A stretch of 64,000 nt of DNA. Source: Kordiimonas gwangyangensis DSM 19435 = JCM 12864. Lineage in GTDB: Bacteria > Pseudomonadota > Alphaproteobacteria > Sphingomonadales > Kordiimonadaceae. The DNA is taken from the NCBI RefSeq assembly GCF_000375545.1, contig NZ_AQXF01000003.1, positions 452,595 through 516,594 on the forward strand. The letters run 5' to 3'. Position numbers and translations under genes: made by a program. Under the pieces are notes generated by a model, which ran no database searches, was not told where the DNA came from, and saw only the letters and a program-made list of their open reading frames with translations. Of the stretch, positions 8,594-17,120 are shown piece after piece (position 1 is the stretch's first letter; the number at the start of each line of letters is the position of its first letter).

Positions 8594-10042
8594 ATGACTA
8601 ATCTCGCTGAAAAACCGAACTATAACGACGATATCGTGAAGCTTTTCACGATCGCCACCGTATTCTGGGGCGTGGTCGGCTTTGCTGTTGGCGTGTTCAT
8701 CGCGCTGCAGATGGCCTTCCCGGCCCTCAACTTCGGTGAATATCTCACCTTTGGTCGCTTGCGGCCCGTTCATACCTCCGCGGTGATCTTCGCCTTCGGT
8801 GGGAACGCTCTGTTTGCCACCAGCTATTTTGTCGTGCAGCGCACCTGCCGCACGCGCCTTTGGGGCGATGGCTGGGCCAAATTCACCTTCTGGGGCTATC
8901 AGGCCTTTATCGTGATGGCGGCGCTTGGCTATGTGCTGGGCGTGACCCAGGCCAAGGAGTATGCGGAACCGGAGTGGTACGCTGACCTTTGGCTCACCTT
9001 CGTTTGGGTGGCTTATCTCATCGTCTTCCTGATGACGCTGAAGAACCGGAACGAGCCGCACATCTATGTGGCCAACTGGTTCTATCTTGCGTTCATCGTG
9101 ACGGTGGCTGTGCTGCACCTTGGCAACAATATCTCGATCCCGATTTCGCTGACTGAAGCCAAGAGCTATTCGCTCTGGGGTGGTGTGCAGTCCGCGCTCA
9201 TTCAGTGGTGGTACGGCCACAACGCCGTAGGCTTCTTCCTGACAGCCGGCTTCCTTGGCATCATGTACTACTTTGTGCCGAAGCGCGCTGGCCGTCCGGT
9301 CTATAGCTATCGTCTGTCGATCCTGCACTTCTGGTCGCTGATCTTCATCTACATCTGGGCCGGCCCGCACCACCTTCACTATACCGCGCTGCCGGATTGG
9401 GCGCAGACCCTTGGCATGACCTTCTCGATCATGCTGTGGATGCCGTCCTGGGGTGGCATGATCAACGGTATGATGACCCTGTCGGGTGCGTGGAACAAAC
9501 TGCGTGAAGACCCCGTGCTGCGCTTCATGATCGTCTCGCTCGCCTTCTATGGCATGAGCACGTTCGAAGGTCCGCTGATGTCGATCAAGTCCGTGAACGC
9601 GCTGAGCCACTATACCGACTGGACCATTGGTCACGTACACTCTGGCGCGCTTGGCTGGGTGGCCTTCATCTCCTTCGGTGCGCTTTATTACCTCGTGCCG
9701 GTGCTGTGGAAGAAGAAAGAGCTTTATTCCCTGCGTCTCGTGAACCTGCACCTCTGGATCGCGACCATCGGCATCGTGCTATATATCGCGGCCATGTGGG
9801 TGTCCGGCATCATGCAGGGCCTGATGTGGCGGTCGTACGACAGCATGGGCTTCCTTGAGTACAGCTTCGTCGAAACCGTGATGGCCATGCATCCCTTCTA
9901 TCTGATCCGCGCCTTTGGTGGGCTCCTGTTCCTCTCGGGTGCGCTGATCATGGTCTACAACTTCGTCAAAACCATCCGGGGGGACAATGTCCCTTCGGTT
10001 GAGGAAGACGACACGCAAGGTGCGGAGGCAGCACATGCTTAA
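8594..10042 (+). CDS. ccoN: Cytochrome cbb3 oxidase subunit I
   Basis: The 482-residue catalytic subunit holds the low-spin haem b and the haem b3-CuB centre that reduces O2 to water. The sequence has about 12 membrane spans and conserved histidines, including VRPVHTS-type ([10 protein letters not shown]), [18 protein letters not shown] and the pair in [11 protein letters not shown]. CcoN-type oxidases have high oxygen affinity, which fits the FNR box ahead of the operon. The ATG at 8594 starts 10 bp after the TauE/SafE-like gene, and the 3' end overlaps ccoO by 8 bp. Length is typical for CcoN. Confidence 0.97.
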   Translation: MTNLAEKPNYNDDIVKLFTIATVFWGVVGFAVGVFIALQMAFPALNFGEYLTFGRLRPVHTSAVIFAFGGNALFATSYFVVQRTCRTRLWGDGWAKFTFWGYQAFIVMAALGYVLGVTQAKEYAEPEWYADLWLTFVWVAYLIVFLMTLKNRNEPHIYVANWFYLAFIVTVAVLHLGNNISIPISLTEAKSYSLWGGVQSALIQWWYGHNAVGFFLTAGFLGIMYYFVPKRAGRPVYSYRLSILHFWSLIFIYIWAGPHHLHYTALPDWAQTLGMTFSIMLWMPSWGGMINGMMTLSGAWNKLREDPVLRFMIVSLAFYGMSTFEGPLMSIKSVNALSHYTDWTIGHVHSGALGWVAFISFGALYYLVPVLWKKKELYSLRLVNLHLWIATIGIVLYIAAMWVSGIMQGLMWRSYDSMGFLEYSFVETVMAMHPFYLIRAFGGLLFLSGALIMVYNFVKTIRGDNVPSVEEDDTQGAEAAHA

Positions 10043-10787
10043 CAAACACCAGAAAGTGGAGAAAAACTCCATCCTGATGCTCATCCTTGTGGTGATTGTG
10101 GTGTCCATCGGCGGCATTATCGAGATCCTGCCGCTCTTCCGGATGGAAACCACGATCGAGCCGGTGAAGGGCGTCAGGCCCTACACCCCGCTCGAGATTG
10201 CGGGCCAGAATGTCTACATTCGCGAGGGTTGCTACAACTGTCACAGCCAGCAGATCCGTCCGCTGCGTGACGAAGTAGAGCGCTACGGCCACTATTCGCT
10301 GGCGGCTGAAAGCATGTACGATCACCCGTTCCAGTGGGGCTCCAAACGCACAGGGCCGGACCTCGCACGCGTTGGCGGCAAATATTCGGATGACTGGCAC
10401 GTTCAGCACATGATCAAGCCGCAGCAGGTGGTGCCGGAAAGCATCATGCCGGCCTATGCCCACCTCGCGCACAAGGTTGCGAAACTGGAGGGCATCGGGT
10501 CCGACATGAAGGCGCTCAAGATGGCGGGTGTTCCCTACACCGAAGAGATGATCGAGAACGCCTATAATGACGCCATGGCGCAAGCACAGGGCGAGAGCGA
10601 CCATCACGATGGCCTCATTGAGCGCTACGGCGAAAAGGTGAACTACCGCAACTTCGATGGTCAGCCGATCACGACCGAGCTTGATGCGCTGATCGCCTAC
10701 CTCCAGGTGCTCGGCACCATGGCGGAACTCAAGGACTATGTGCACGACGGTGAAGCACGCTCCAGCCACGGGGAGGGCGGCAAATGA
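10035..10787 (+). CDS. ccoO: Cytochrome cbb3 oxidase mono-haem subunit II
   Basis: The 250-residue protein is anchored by one N-terminal membrane helix (residues ~12-34) with a periplasmic cytochrome c domain. The haem c motif is CYNCH (C66, C69, H70), and a distal methionine lies in the MPAYAHL region. It passes electrons from CcoP to CcoN. The longest frame begins at 9987, but ATG 10035, just inside the end of ccoN and preceded by GCGGAGGC, gives the family N-terminus. The stop overlaps the ccoQ start (ATGA). Confidence 0.96.
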   Translation: MLNKHQKVEKNSILMLILVVIVVSIGGIIEILPLFRMETTIEPVKGVRPYTPLEIAGQNVYIREGCYNCHSQQIRPLRDEVERYGHYSLAAESMYDHPFQWGSKRTGPDLARVGGKYSDDWHVQHMIKPQQVVPESIMPAYAHLAHKVAKLEGIGSDMKALKMAGVPYTEEMIENAYNDAMAQAQGESDHHDGLIERYGEKVNYRNFDGQPITTELDALIAYLQVLGTMAELKDYVHDGEARSSHGEGGK

Positions 10788-10936
10788 TTGACTGGCTCTC
10801 CAACAACGCCGGGCTGACGGGCCTCCTGTTCTTCTTCGGCGTCTTTTGCGGCATCGCCATCTGGGCCTACCAGCCGCAAATGAAGACCAAACTGGAATCG
10901 CACAAAAATATTCCTCTCAAAGGGGATGAGCTATGA
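10784..10936 (+). CDS. ccoQ: Cytochrome cbb3 oxidase small subunit CcoQ
   Basis: A 50-codon gene starts at ATG 10784, overlapping the ccoO stop by four bases, and ends TGA 10936, overlapping the ccoP start. The product begins [10 protein letters not shown], has one membrane helix (about residues 12-29, GLLFFFGVFCGIAIWAY) and a short charged tail. Size, single span and position between ccoO and ccoP match CcoQ/FixQ, which stabilises the assembled oxidase. It is easily missed because of its length. Confidence 0.88.
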   Translation: MIDWLSNNAGLTGLLFFFGVFCGIAIWAYQPQMKTKLESHKNIPLKGDEL

Positions 10937-11805
10937 GCAAGAATAACGAAATCGATAAAGTCTCCGGTGTCGAGACCACAGGTCACACTTGGGACGGCAT
11001 CAAGGAACTCAACAACCCGGCACCGCGCTGGTGGCTGATTGTCTTCTACATCACCGTTATCTGGTCGATCGGTTACTGGGTGGTTTACCCCGCTTGGCCG
11101 ACCCTCTCGGGCGATGGTGAGCGTGGCGGCACCCAGGGCACCATGGGCTGGACACAGTATGACCAGCTCAAGGAACAACAGGCTGAAATCCGTGCCCGGA
11201 AATCGGCTTACCTTGAGCGGTTCGAGAATGCGTCCTTCGCAGAAATCCGCTCTGACGAGGAGCTTTATGCCTTTGCGGTTGCCGGTGGTGCGGCTGCCTT
11301 CAAGGACAACTGCGCAACCTGCCACGGCACCGGCGGTGCAGGCTCGGCCGGTTACCCGAACCTCAACGACGATGACTGGCTGTGGGGCGGTGACGTTGAG
11401 AGTATCCATGAGACCATCCGTGTCGGTATCCGCTCCCCGCATGAAGAGACACGCCTGTCTGAAATGCCGCCCTTTGGTGACATGCTCTCTGGCGAGGAAA
11501 TCGCCGATGTTGCAGACCATGTGCTCGCCCTCTCGGGCCGGGCGGAAGACAGCGAGGCCGGTGCACAAGTGTTCGCGGATAACTGTGCATCCTGCCACGG
11601 TGACAACGGCCTTGGTGACAGCGCACTTGGTGCGCCAAACCTTGCAGATGCCATCTGGTTCTATGGTTCCGAGAAAGGGGACATCATGTCACAGGTTCGC
11701 AAGCCGAAGCATGGTGTAATGCCTACCTGGGAAGCGCGGCTTGATGCCAACACCATTCGCCAGCTTGCTATCTATGTACACTCGCTAGGGGGTGGGGAGG
11801 AATAA
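10933..11805 (+). CDS. ccoP: Cytochrome cbb3 oxidase di-haem subunit III
   Basis: This 290-residue subunit has an N-terminal membrane helix (residues ~34-55, PRWWLIVFYITVIWSIGYW) and two periplasmic cytochrome c domains, with haem motifs CATCH (C127-H131) and CASCH (C218-H222). Axial methionines are likely in EMPPFG and in HGVMPTW. It receives electrons from the cytochrome c pool or bc1 complex and feeds CcoO. The start overlaps the ccoQ stop. ccoG follows after 37 bp. Confidence 0.96.
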   Translation: MSKNNEIDKVSGVETTGHTWDGIKELNNPAPRWWLIVFYITVIWSIGYWVVYPAWPTLSGDGERGGTQGTMGWTQYDQLKEQQAEIRARKSAYLERFENASFAEIRSDEELYAFAVAGGAAAFKDNCATCHGTGGAGSAGYPNLNDDDWLWGGDVESIHETIRVGIRSPHEETRLSEMPPFGDMLSGEEIADVADHVLALSGRAEDSEAGAQVFADNCASCHGDNGLGDSALGAPNLADAIWFYGSEKGDIMSQVRKPKHGVMPTWEARLDANTIRQLAIYVHSLGGGEE

Positions 11806-11842
11806 CTCCCCACTTTCGGGCCAAAAGCGCGGAGTATGTGCC

Positions 11843-13258
11843 ATGAGTGATAATGCAGCCCCCATCCAACTTTTTGCCAAAAAGGCGCGCGTGTATCCAA
11901 AGCGTGTCTGGGGAACCTTCCGGAAACTCAAATGGGCTTCCATGGTGGTTCTCCTTGGCATCTACTATCTTGCACCGTTTCTGCGGTGGGACCGGGGGCC
12001 GCATGCGCCTGATCAGGCTATCCTCATCGACATGCCCGCGCGCCGTGCCTATTTCTTCTTTATCGAAATCTGGCCGCAGGAGGTATATTACCTCACCGGC
12101 ATTCTCATCCTCGCGGCGGTCGCGCTCTTTTTCGTGACCAGCCTCTTTGGCCGTGTCTGGTGCGGTTACGCCTGCCCACAAACGGTCTGGACTGACCTTT
12201 TTGTCTGGGTCGAGCGTATCGTACAGGGCGACCGTGTGAAGCGCATGCGCCTCGCCGAAGCTCGCTGGGGGTTCGAGAAAATCTGGAAAATGGCGCTGAC
12301 GCACAGCCTTTGGCTGGTCATTGGGCTGCTGACGGGCGGTGCCTGGGTCTTCTATTTCAACGATGCGCCCACGCTCCTTGAGCAGATCATCCATTTCGAT
12401 GTGCCATGGGGCGTCATGAGTTGGGTGCTGGCGCTCACATTCTCCACCTACCTGATGGCCGGTTTCGCGCGTGAACAGGTGTGCATGTATATGTGCCCGT
12501 ATTCCCGCTTCCAGAGCGCGATGTTCGACAAGGACACGCTCATCATCGGCTACGACGAGAAGCGCGGTGAGCCACGCGGCAAATACAAGAAGGGCGACAG
12601 CTGGGACGACCGCGGCCACTGCATTGACTGCACCGCCTGCGTTCAGGTGTGCCCAACCGGTATCGACATCCGCGAAGGTCTGCAAATGGAGTGTATCGCC
12701 TGTGGCCTTTGTGTAGATGCCTGTGACGGCATCATGGACAAGCTTGGCCTGCCGCGCGGCCTTATCCGCTATGACACCACGCATAACCAGGAAGCGCGTG
12801 AGGCGGGCCTCAAGGAACGTTCGCACCTCATGCGTCCGCGTACGGTATATTACACGGCCATCATCACCCTTGTAGGTGCGGTGATGCTCTTTGGTCTGAT
12901 GAACCGCGCACCCGTGGAACTGCATGTGCTGTATGACCGCAACCCGCTGTTTGTAAAGCTTTCTGACGGTCGCATCCGCAATGGCTATGACGTGAAAATC
13001 CTCAATAAGGCGCATGAGGACAAGGTATATAGCTTGTCTGTCAAAGGCCTTGAGAATGTGGAAATTCGTGTGCAAGGTGCGGGTGAGATCAAAGCCGATC
13101 AACTGCACGTCTATGCTGACAGCGTTGGCCACTTCCGTGTGTTCGTGGTGGCAGACAAACCAGCGGACGCCCGCGAAAATGTTGATTTCCGTCTTGAAGA
13201 AGTGGGCGGCGCAAACGCTGCCGACTATGACGGCGTATTCATGAGCGGCAAGCCTTAA
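11843..13258 (+). CDS. ccoG: Cytochrome c oxidase accessory protein CcoG (FixG/RdxA)
   Basis: The 471-residue inner-membrane protein has about five spans and two [4Fe-4S] ferredoxin-type clusters: CIDCTACVQVCP and CIACGLCVDACD (around residues 260-300). CGYACPQTVW and CMYMCPYSRF are further conserved cysteine motifs. CcoG is known as a copper(II) reductase that supplies Cu(I) for cbb3 assembly. A C-terminal IG-like domain (CcoG C-terminal fold) follows the last span. ATG 11843 is preferred over the longer frame from 11792, which would overlap ccoP. ccoH follows 18 bp later. Confidence 0.95.
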   Translation: MSDNAAPIQLFAKKARVYPKRVWGTFRKLKWASMVVLLGIYYLAPFLRWDRGPHAPDQAILIDMPARRAYFFFIEIWPQEVYYLTGILILAAVALFFVTSLFGRVWCGYACPQTVWTDLFVWVERIVQGDRVKRMRLAEARWGFEKIWKMALTHSLWLVIGLLTGGAWVFYFNDAPTLLEQIIHFDVPWGVMSWVLALTFSTYLMAGFAREQVCMYMCPYSRFQSAMFDKDTLIIGYDEKRGEPRGKYKKGDSWDDRGHCIDCTACVQVCPTGIDIREGLQMECIACGLCVDACDGIMDKLGLPRGLIRYDTTHNQEAREAGLKERSHLMRPRTVYYTAIITLVGAVMLFGLMNRAPVELHVLYDRNPLFVKLSDGRIRNGYDVKILNKAHEDKVYSLSVKGLENVEIRVQGAGEIKADQLHVYADSVGHFRVFVVADKPADARENVDFRLEEVGGANAADYDGVFMSGKP

Positions 13259-13276
13259 GGCGCGCCGGGAGTAGGG

Positions 13277-13777
13277 ATGATGAGCATGGCACGATTTGAA
13301 GACCCAGGCATGACCAAACGGGACCGGTTGATCCCTTGGTACTTCGTCGGCTTTTTTGTTTTTGTCGCGATCATTGACGGCATCTTCGTTTATATGGCGA
13401 CATCGACCCACACCGGTGTGGTGACCGACCACGCCTACGACAAGGGCCTCGCCTACAACAGGACCGTGGCGGCTGCCGAAGCGCAGAAGCAACTGGGCTG
13501 GAAGGGTGAGATTGTGCTGACCGGTGACCGCATGCTTGCATACTCGCTCCGTGATGCGGAAGGCAGTGCGCTTACCGGCGCCATTGCGAAGGTGGAATTC
13601 ATGCGTCCCACTCAGGACGGCATGGACTTCGCCCTCGATCTCGCGGAAAGCACGGACGGCGTTTATAGCGCCGCGGTTGATTTCCCGGTCGAGGGGCTTT
13701 GGGACGTGCGGGTGTTTGCGACCCGCGGGGATGAAGAGTTTCAGACCCATAAGCGCGTCGTGGTGAACAAGCCGTGA
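13277..13777 (+). CDS. ccoH: FixH/CcoH family cbb3 assembly protein
   Basis: The 166-residue protein has one N-terminal membrane helix (about residues 21-44, WYFVGFFVFVAIIDGIFVYM) followed by a periplasmic beta-rich domain with the FixH pattern YNRTVAAAEAQKQLGW. CcoH is needed for assembly or stability of the cbb3 complex. ATG codons at 13277, 13280 and 13286 are all in frame behind GGAGTAGGG; I report the first. The stop overlaps the ccoI GTG start by four bases, suggesting translational coupling. Confidence 0.9.
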   Translation: MMSMARFEDPGMTKRDRLIPWYFVGFFVFVAIIDGIFVYMATSTHTGVVTDHAYDKGLAYNRTVAAAEAQKQLGWKGEIVLTGDRMLAYSLRDAEGSALTGAIAKVEFMRPTQDGMDFALDLAESTDGVYSAAVDFPVEGLWDVRVFATRGDEEFQTHKRVVVNKP

Positions 13778-16029
13778 CCTGCCTCCACTGCGGAGAAAAG
13801 ACAGCGCCGGGACAGGACTTTTGCTGCCCCGGTTGTGAGGCGGCCCATGCGGCCGCCGCAAGCGTTACCAAGGGCAGTGGCTTTTCGCGCCTTGCCAATG
13901 AGATGGACGAGGGCGGCTTCAACCTTACCCTCGGTGTTGAAGGCATTCACTGCGCCGCGTGCATCCGGTTGATTGAAAATGCGCTGGGCTCGGAAGACGG
14001 TGTTACCCATGCCCGGGTGAATATGAGCACCAACAGGGTGAACATGAGCTGGACCGGCGCGCGCGAATACGGCGACCATCTGGCAACTGTAGTCAGCAAC
14101 CTTGGTTACCGTCTGCACCCGCTTGATAAAGCCGCCGACGCGGTGGACGAGGAAACCCGGTCCCTCCTGCGCGCGATTGCCGTGGCTGGGTTCGCGGCTG
14201 GCAACATGATGCTGATCTCGGTGGGACTTTGGTCAACGGACAGTGAGACCATGGGCATGGCCACGCGGGACCTGTTCCACTGGCTTTCGGCTCTTATAGC
14301 CTTGCCGACGGTGCTGTATGCCGGGCAGCCCTTCTTCCGTTCTGCCATCGCGGTACTGCGGCAGGGACACACCAATATGGATGTGCCGATTTCAATCGCT
14401 GTCACCCTGGCTTGTGCCATGAGCCTTTTTGAGGCGTTTCGCCACGGCGAGCATGTCTATTTCGATAGCGCGGTCATGCTGCTCTTTTTCCTGCTGATTG
14501 GCCGTTATCTTGACGCACGTGCCAAAGGCAAGGCGCGGGAAACCGCCACTGACCTGCTCTCCCGCCTGTCCGGCATGGCAACCGTGTTTGAAGACGGTCA
14601 GGCCCAACAGGTGCCGATCAAGGAACTGAAGGCAGGCATGCTGGTGCTTGTAGCGGCGGGTGAGAATATCCCGGCGGACGGCACTGTTGAAAAGGGCCGC
14701 TCGGAAGTTGACCGTTCGTTGATTACTGGCGAAACCCTGCCGGAGAAGCTGGAAGCCGGGCAGGAAGTATTCGCGGGCACGCTCAATCTTTCAGCCCCCA
14801 TTCAGGTGCGGGTGTCGAAAGCGACTGAGAAAAGCCTGCTCAGCGAAATCGTGCGGTTGATGGAAGTGTCGGAACAGGCAAACGCGCGCTATGTGCGGCT
14901 GGCGGATAAGGCGGCGAGTCTCTATACCCCGGTCGTGCATGCCATGGGCGCGCTCACCTTCATTGGCTGGTGGCTTTTCATGCAGGCACCGTGGCAGGTG
15001 TCGCTCCTGCACGCTGTGACGGTACTTATTATCACATGTCCTTGTGCGCTTGGGCTTGCCGTTCCGGTGGTGCAAGTGCTGGCCAGCAGTCGGCTGATGA
15101 AAACCGGTATCCTGCTCAAGTCAGGCGACGCGCTTGAAAAGCTCGCTGAGGTCAACACCGTTATTTTTGATAAAACCGGCACCTTGACCATCGGCCACCC
15201 TGAGCTGATTGCGGATGACTATTCCAATGCTGACATGCGCCTCGCGGCTTCGCTTGCGGCGCACAGCCGTCACCCGCTCGCCCGCGCGTTAAGCGCCGCC
15301 TATGACGGTGAGCTTATGGAGCTTGAGGTGACCGAGCATCCCGGCCGTGGCCTGAGTGCGGAGATCGAAGGCTGGGAAATGCGCCTTGGTAGCCGCGCAT
15401 GGTGCGGTGACCAGACAGCGGCGCAGCAGGATAATGCGCTCGAGCTTTGGCTTCAGGTTGGTGACGATGTGCGCGCGCGTTATGCCTTCTCAGACCGGTT
15501 GCGCAGTGACGCGGCTGATGTGATTGCGGAACTGAAGCGCCGTCATATCGATGTGCGCTTGTTGAGCGGCGACCGTACGGCGGTGGTCTCGGATGTCAGC
15601 AAGCAGGCTGGCATCACGTCCTATAAAGCCGAAGTCAGTCCGGTTGAAAAACGGGATTATCTCGAAGCGCTGGCACGTGAAGGCGCAAAAGTGCTGATGG
15701 TGGGGGACGGCCTCAATGACGCGCCAGCACTTGCGGCGGCCCATGTTTCCATGTCGCCCTCAAGCGCCATTGATATCACGCAAAATACTGCTGATATTGT
15801 ATTTCAGGGTGAGGCGCTGATGCCGGTGGTGCAGGCCATCGATGTCGCGCACCGCTCAACGCGGCTGGTGCGGCAAAACTTTGGTCTCGCCATCCTTTAT
15901 AATATCATCGCCATTCCTGTGGCGGTGCTTGGCTATGTGACACCGCTTGTGGCGGCGGCTGCCATGTCTGGTTCATCGCTTGTGGTGATCATGAATGCGT
16001 TCCGCCTGAACCTGAAGCGGAGGGGCTGA
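13774..16029 (+). CDS. ccoI: Copper-exporting P1B-type ATPase for cbb3 assembly
   Basis: The 751-residue protein begins with a cysteine-rich segment (CLHCGEK, FCCPGCEAAH) and an HMA domain with metal site CAAC (GIHCAACIRL). Then come the membrane core with the CPC ion motif (CPCALGLAVP), the phosphorylation site DKTGT, the HP motif (SRHPLARAL) and GDGLNDAPAL. CcoI/FixI pumps Cu(I) to the periplasm for insertion into CcoN. The start is GTG 13774, overlapping ccoH. The stop shares a base with the ccoS start. Substrate assignment rests on the CPC motif and the operon. Confidence 0.95.
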   Translation: MTCLHCGEKTAPGQDFCCPGCEAAHAAAASVTKGSGFSRLANEMDEGGFNLTLGVEGIHCAACIRLIENALGSEDGVTHARVNMSTNRVNMSWTGAREYGDHLATVVSNLGYRLHPLDKAADAVDEETRSLLRAIAVAGFAAGNMMLISVGLWSTDSETMGMATRDLFHWLSALIALPTVLYAGQPFFRSAIAVLRQGHTNMDVPISIAVTLACAMSLFEAFRHGEHVYFDSAVMLLFFLLIGRYLDARAKGKARETATDLLSRLSGMATVFEDGQAQQVPIKELKAGMLVLVAAGENIPADGTVEKGRSEVDRSLITGETLPEKLEAGQEVFAGTLNLSAPIQVRVSKATEKSLLSEIVRLMEVSEQANARYVRLADKAASLYTPVVHAMGALTFIGWWLFMQAPWQVSLLHAVTVLIITCPCALGLAVPVVQVLASSRLMKTGILLKSGDALEKLAEVNTVIFDKTGTLTIGHPELIADDYSNADMRLAASLAAHSRHPLARALSAAYDGELMELEVTEHPGRGLSAEIEGWEMRLGSRAWCGDQTAAQQDNALELWLQVGDDVRARYAFSDRLRSDAADVIAELKRRHIDVRLLSGDRTAVVSDVSKQAGITSYKAEVSPVEKRDYLEALAREGAKVLMVGDGLNDAPALAAAHVSMSPSSAIDITQNTADIVFQGEALMPVVQAIDVAHRSTRLVRQNFGLAILYNIIAIPVAVLGYVTPLVAAAAMSGSSLVVIMNAFRLNLKRRG

Positions 16030-16211
16030 TGGAAATTCTTCTCTACCTGATTCCAATTGCGCTCACGCTTGGGCTTATCGGGCTCGCGGGCTTTCTTTGG
16101 TCGATGAAAAACAACCAATATGAGGACCTCGACGGGGCCGCACACCGGATTCTTTTCGATGATGAGGATGATGAGCCTCAAATACCTTCAAATAACCGCG
16201 GCAAGGTGTGA
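16029..16211 (+). CDS. ccoS: cbb3-type oxidase assembly protein CcoS
   Basis: This 60-residue protein has one membrane helix (LYLIPIALTLGLIGLAGFLW), followed by SMKNNQYEDLDGAAHRILFD and an acidic tail, the CcoS/FixS signature. It is required for cofactor insertion into CcoN in other bacteria. Its ATG starts on the last base of the ccoI stop (TGATG). It is the final gene of the cco operon; the next gene has its own FNR box. Confidence 0.93.
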   Translation: MEILLYLIPIALTLGLIGLAGFLWSMKNNQYEDLDGAAHRILFDDEDDEPQIPSNNRGKV

Positions 16212-16247
16212 CATTCCGCCGCATAGTGCGTTGAAATTGTTATAGAT

Positions 16248-16261
16248 TTGACAATCGTCAA
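16248..16261 (+). promoter_or_regulatory. FNR/FixK-type box before ompW
   Basis: TTGACAATCGTCAA is a perfect TTGAC-N4-GTCAA repeat. Its centre is 65 bp before the ompW ATG. Class II spacing puts the start site near 16296, and TATCAA at 16284-16289 lies in the -10 position. Confidence 0.8.
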
Positions 16262-16319
16262 GCCGTTTTTCCCCGCCGTTCTGTATCAAGGCTTCAGAAC
16301 AAATTTTGAGGAAAAACCC

Positions 16320-16949
16320 ATGCGTATCTCAAACCTCCTGAAAGCATCTGTATGTGCCCTGGCTCTTGGGGCTGTAGCAACTCCTGCAATGGCCGAAGGC
16401 GGCAACAGCCCATGGCTCGTTCGCCTGCGCGCGATTGATGTGGCGCCTGACGAAAGCTCCACGGTGTCGATCGGCGGTGAAGCCAAAGTAGACAGCTCCA
16501 TCGTGCCGGAACTCGATATCACTTATTTCTTCACCCAGAATGTGGCGGCTGAACTGATCCTCGCGACCTCGAAGCACGATGTATCGGCACTTGGCACCGC
16601 AATCGGTGATGTGGACCTCGGTCACACCTGGGCGCTGCCGCCGACCCTGCTGCTGCAGTATCACTTCAACCCTGAAGGTGATGTGAAGCCATACCTTGGT
16701 GCAGGCCTCAACTACACCTTCTTCTATAGCTCCAACCCAGGTGCTGTGAACGATATCGAATATGACAACGGTTTCGGCTACGCGCTTCAGGCTGGTGTCG
16801 ATTTCCGGATCAAAGAGAACTGGTATTTCAACGTTGATGCCAAGAAACTCTGGCTGAACACCGATGTGTCCATCAATGGTGGCGCGGTAACAGCCGACGT
16901 GGATCTCGATCCATGGGTTCTTGGTGTAGGTTTCGGTTATCGCTTCTGA
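16320..16949 (+). CDS. ompW: OmpW-family outer-membrane beta-barrel protein
   Basis: The 209-residue precursor has a clear signal peptide (MRISNLLKASVCALALG to AMA, cleavage before EGGN). The mature chain alternates like an eight-stranded barrel and ends in aromatic FGYRF, the usual C-terminal sorting signal. The segment LPPTLLLQYHFNPEGDVKPY followed by GAGLNYTFFY is the hallmark of the OmpW family, small hydrophobic-channel porins. In enteric bacteria ompW responds to oxygen through FNR, and here an FNR box lies upstream. ATG 16320 is chosen over the frame start at 16248 because it opens the signal peptide. A terminator follows. Confidence 0.92.
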   Translation: MRISNLLKASVCALALGAVATPAMAEGGNSPWLVRLRAIDVAPDESSTVSIGGEAKVDSSIVPELDITYFFTQNVAAELILATSKHDVSALGTAIGDVDLGHTWALPPTLLLQYHFNPEGDVKPYLGAGLNYTFFYSSNPGAVNDIEYDNGFGYALQAGVDFRIKENWYFNVDAKKLWLNTDVSINGGAVTADVDLDPWVLGVGFGYRF

Positions 16950-16976
16950 CCCCTACCCGAGCGATTCCGAAAAAAG

Positions 16977-17008
16977 AAGCCCGCGGCATGACGATGTCGC
17001 GGGCTTTT
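16977..17008 (+). terminator. Rho-independent terminator of ompW
   Basis: Stem AAGCCCGCG/CGCGGGCTT (16977-16985 with 16998-17006) with a 12-nt loop and a short T run. It lies about 27 nt after the ompW stop. Confidence 0.8.
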
Positions 17009-17037
17009 CCCTGTTTGCGTCATGTGAATCCATAAAC

Positions 17038-17073
17038 AAAAAGAACCCGCGACACATGGTGTGTTGCGGGTTC
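17038..17073 (-). terminator. Rho-independent terminator of hemN
   Basis: Stem GAACCCGC/GCGGGTTC (17043-17050 with 17066-17073). On the minus strand the hairpin is followed by five T (the A run at 17038-17042), 48 nt after the hemN stop codon. Confidence 0.8.
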
Positions 17074-17120
17074 AGTTGTGCCCGGTGTGATTGGGAACCC
17101 CGGGCAATGGAACAATGTGT

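Noticed and set aside
8546-9751. 401-codon open frame on the minus strand opposite ccoN
   Set aside because: Antisense shadow of ccoN, with low-complexity His/Gln/Glu content.
11768-13861. 697-codon open frame on the minus strand opposite ccoG and ccoH
   Set aside because: Shadow of the well-supported cco genes; His-rich, no domain and no ribosome site.
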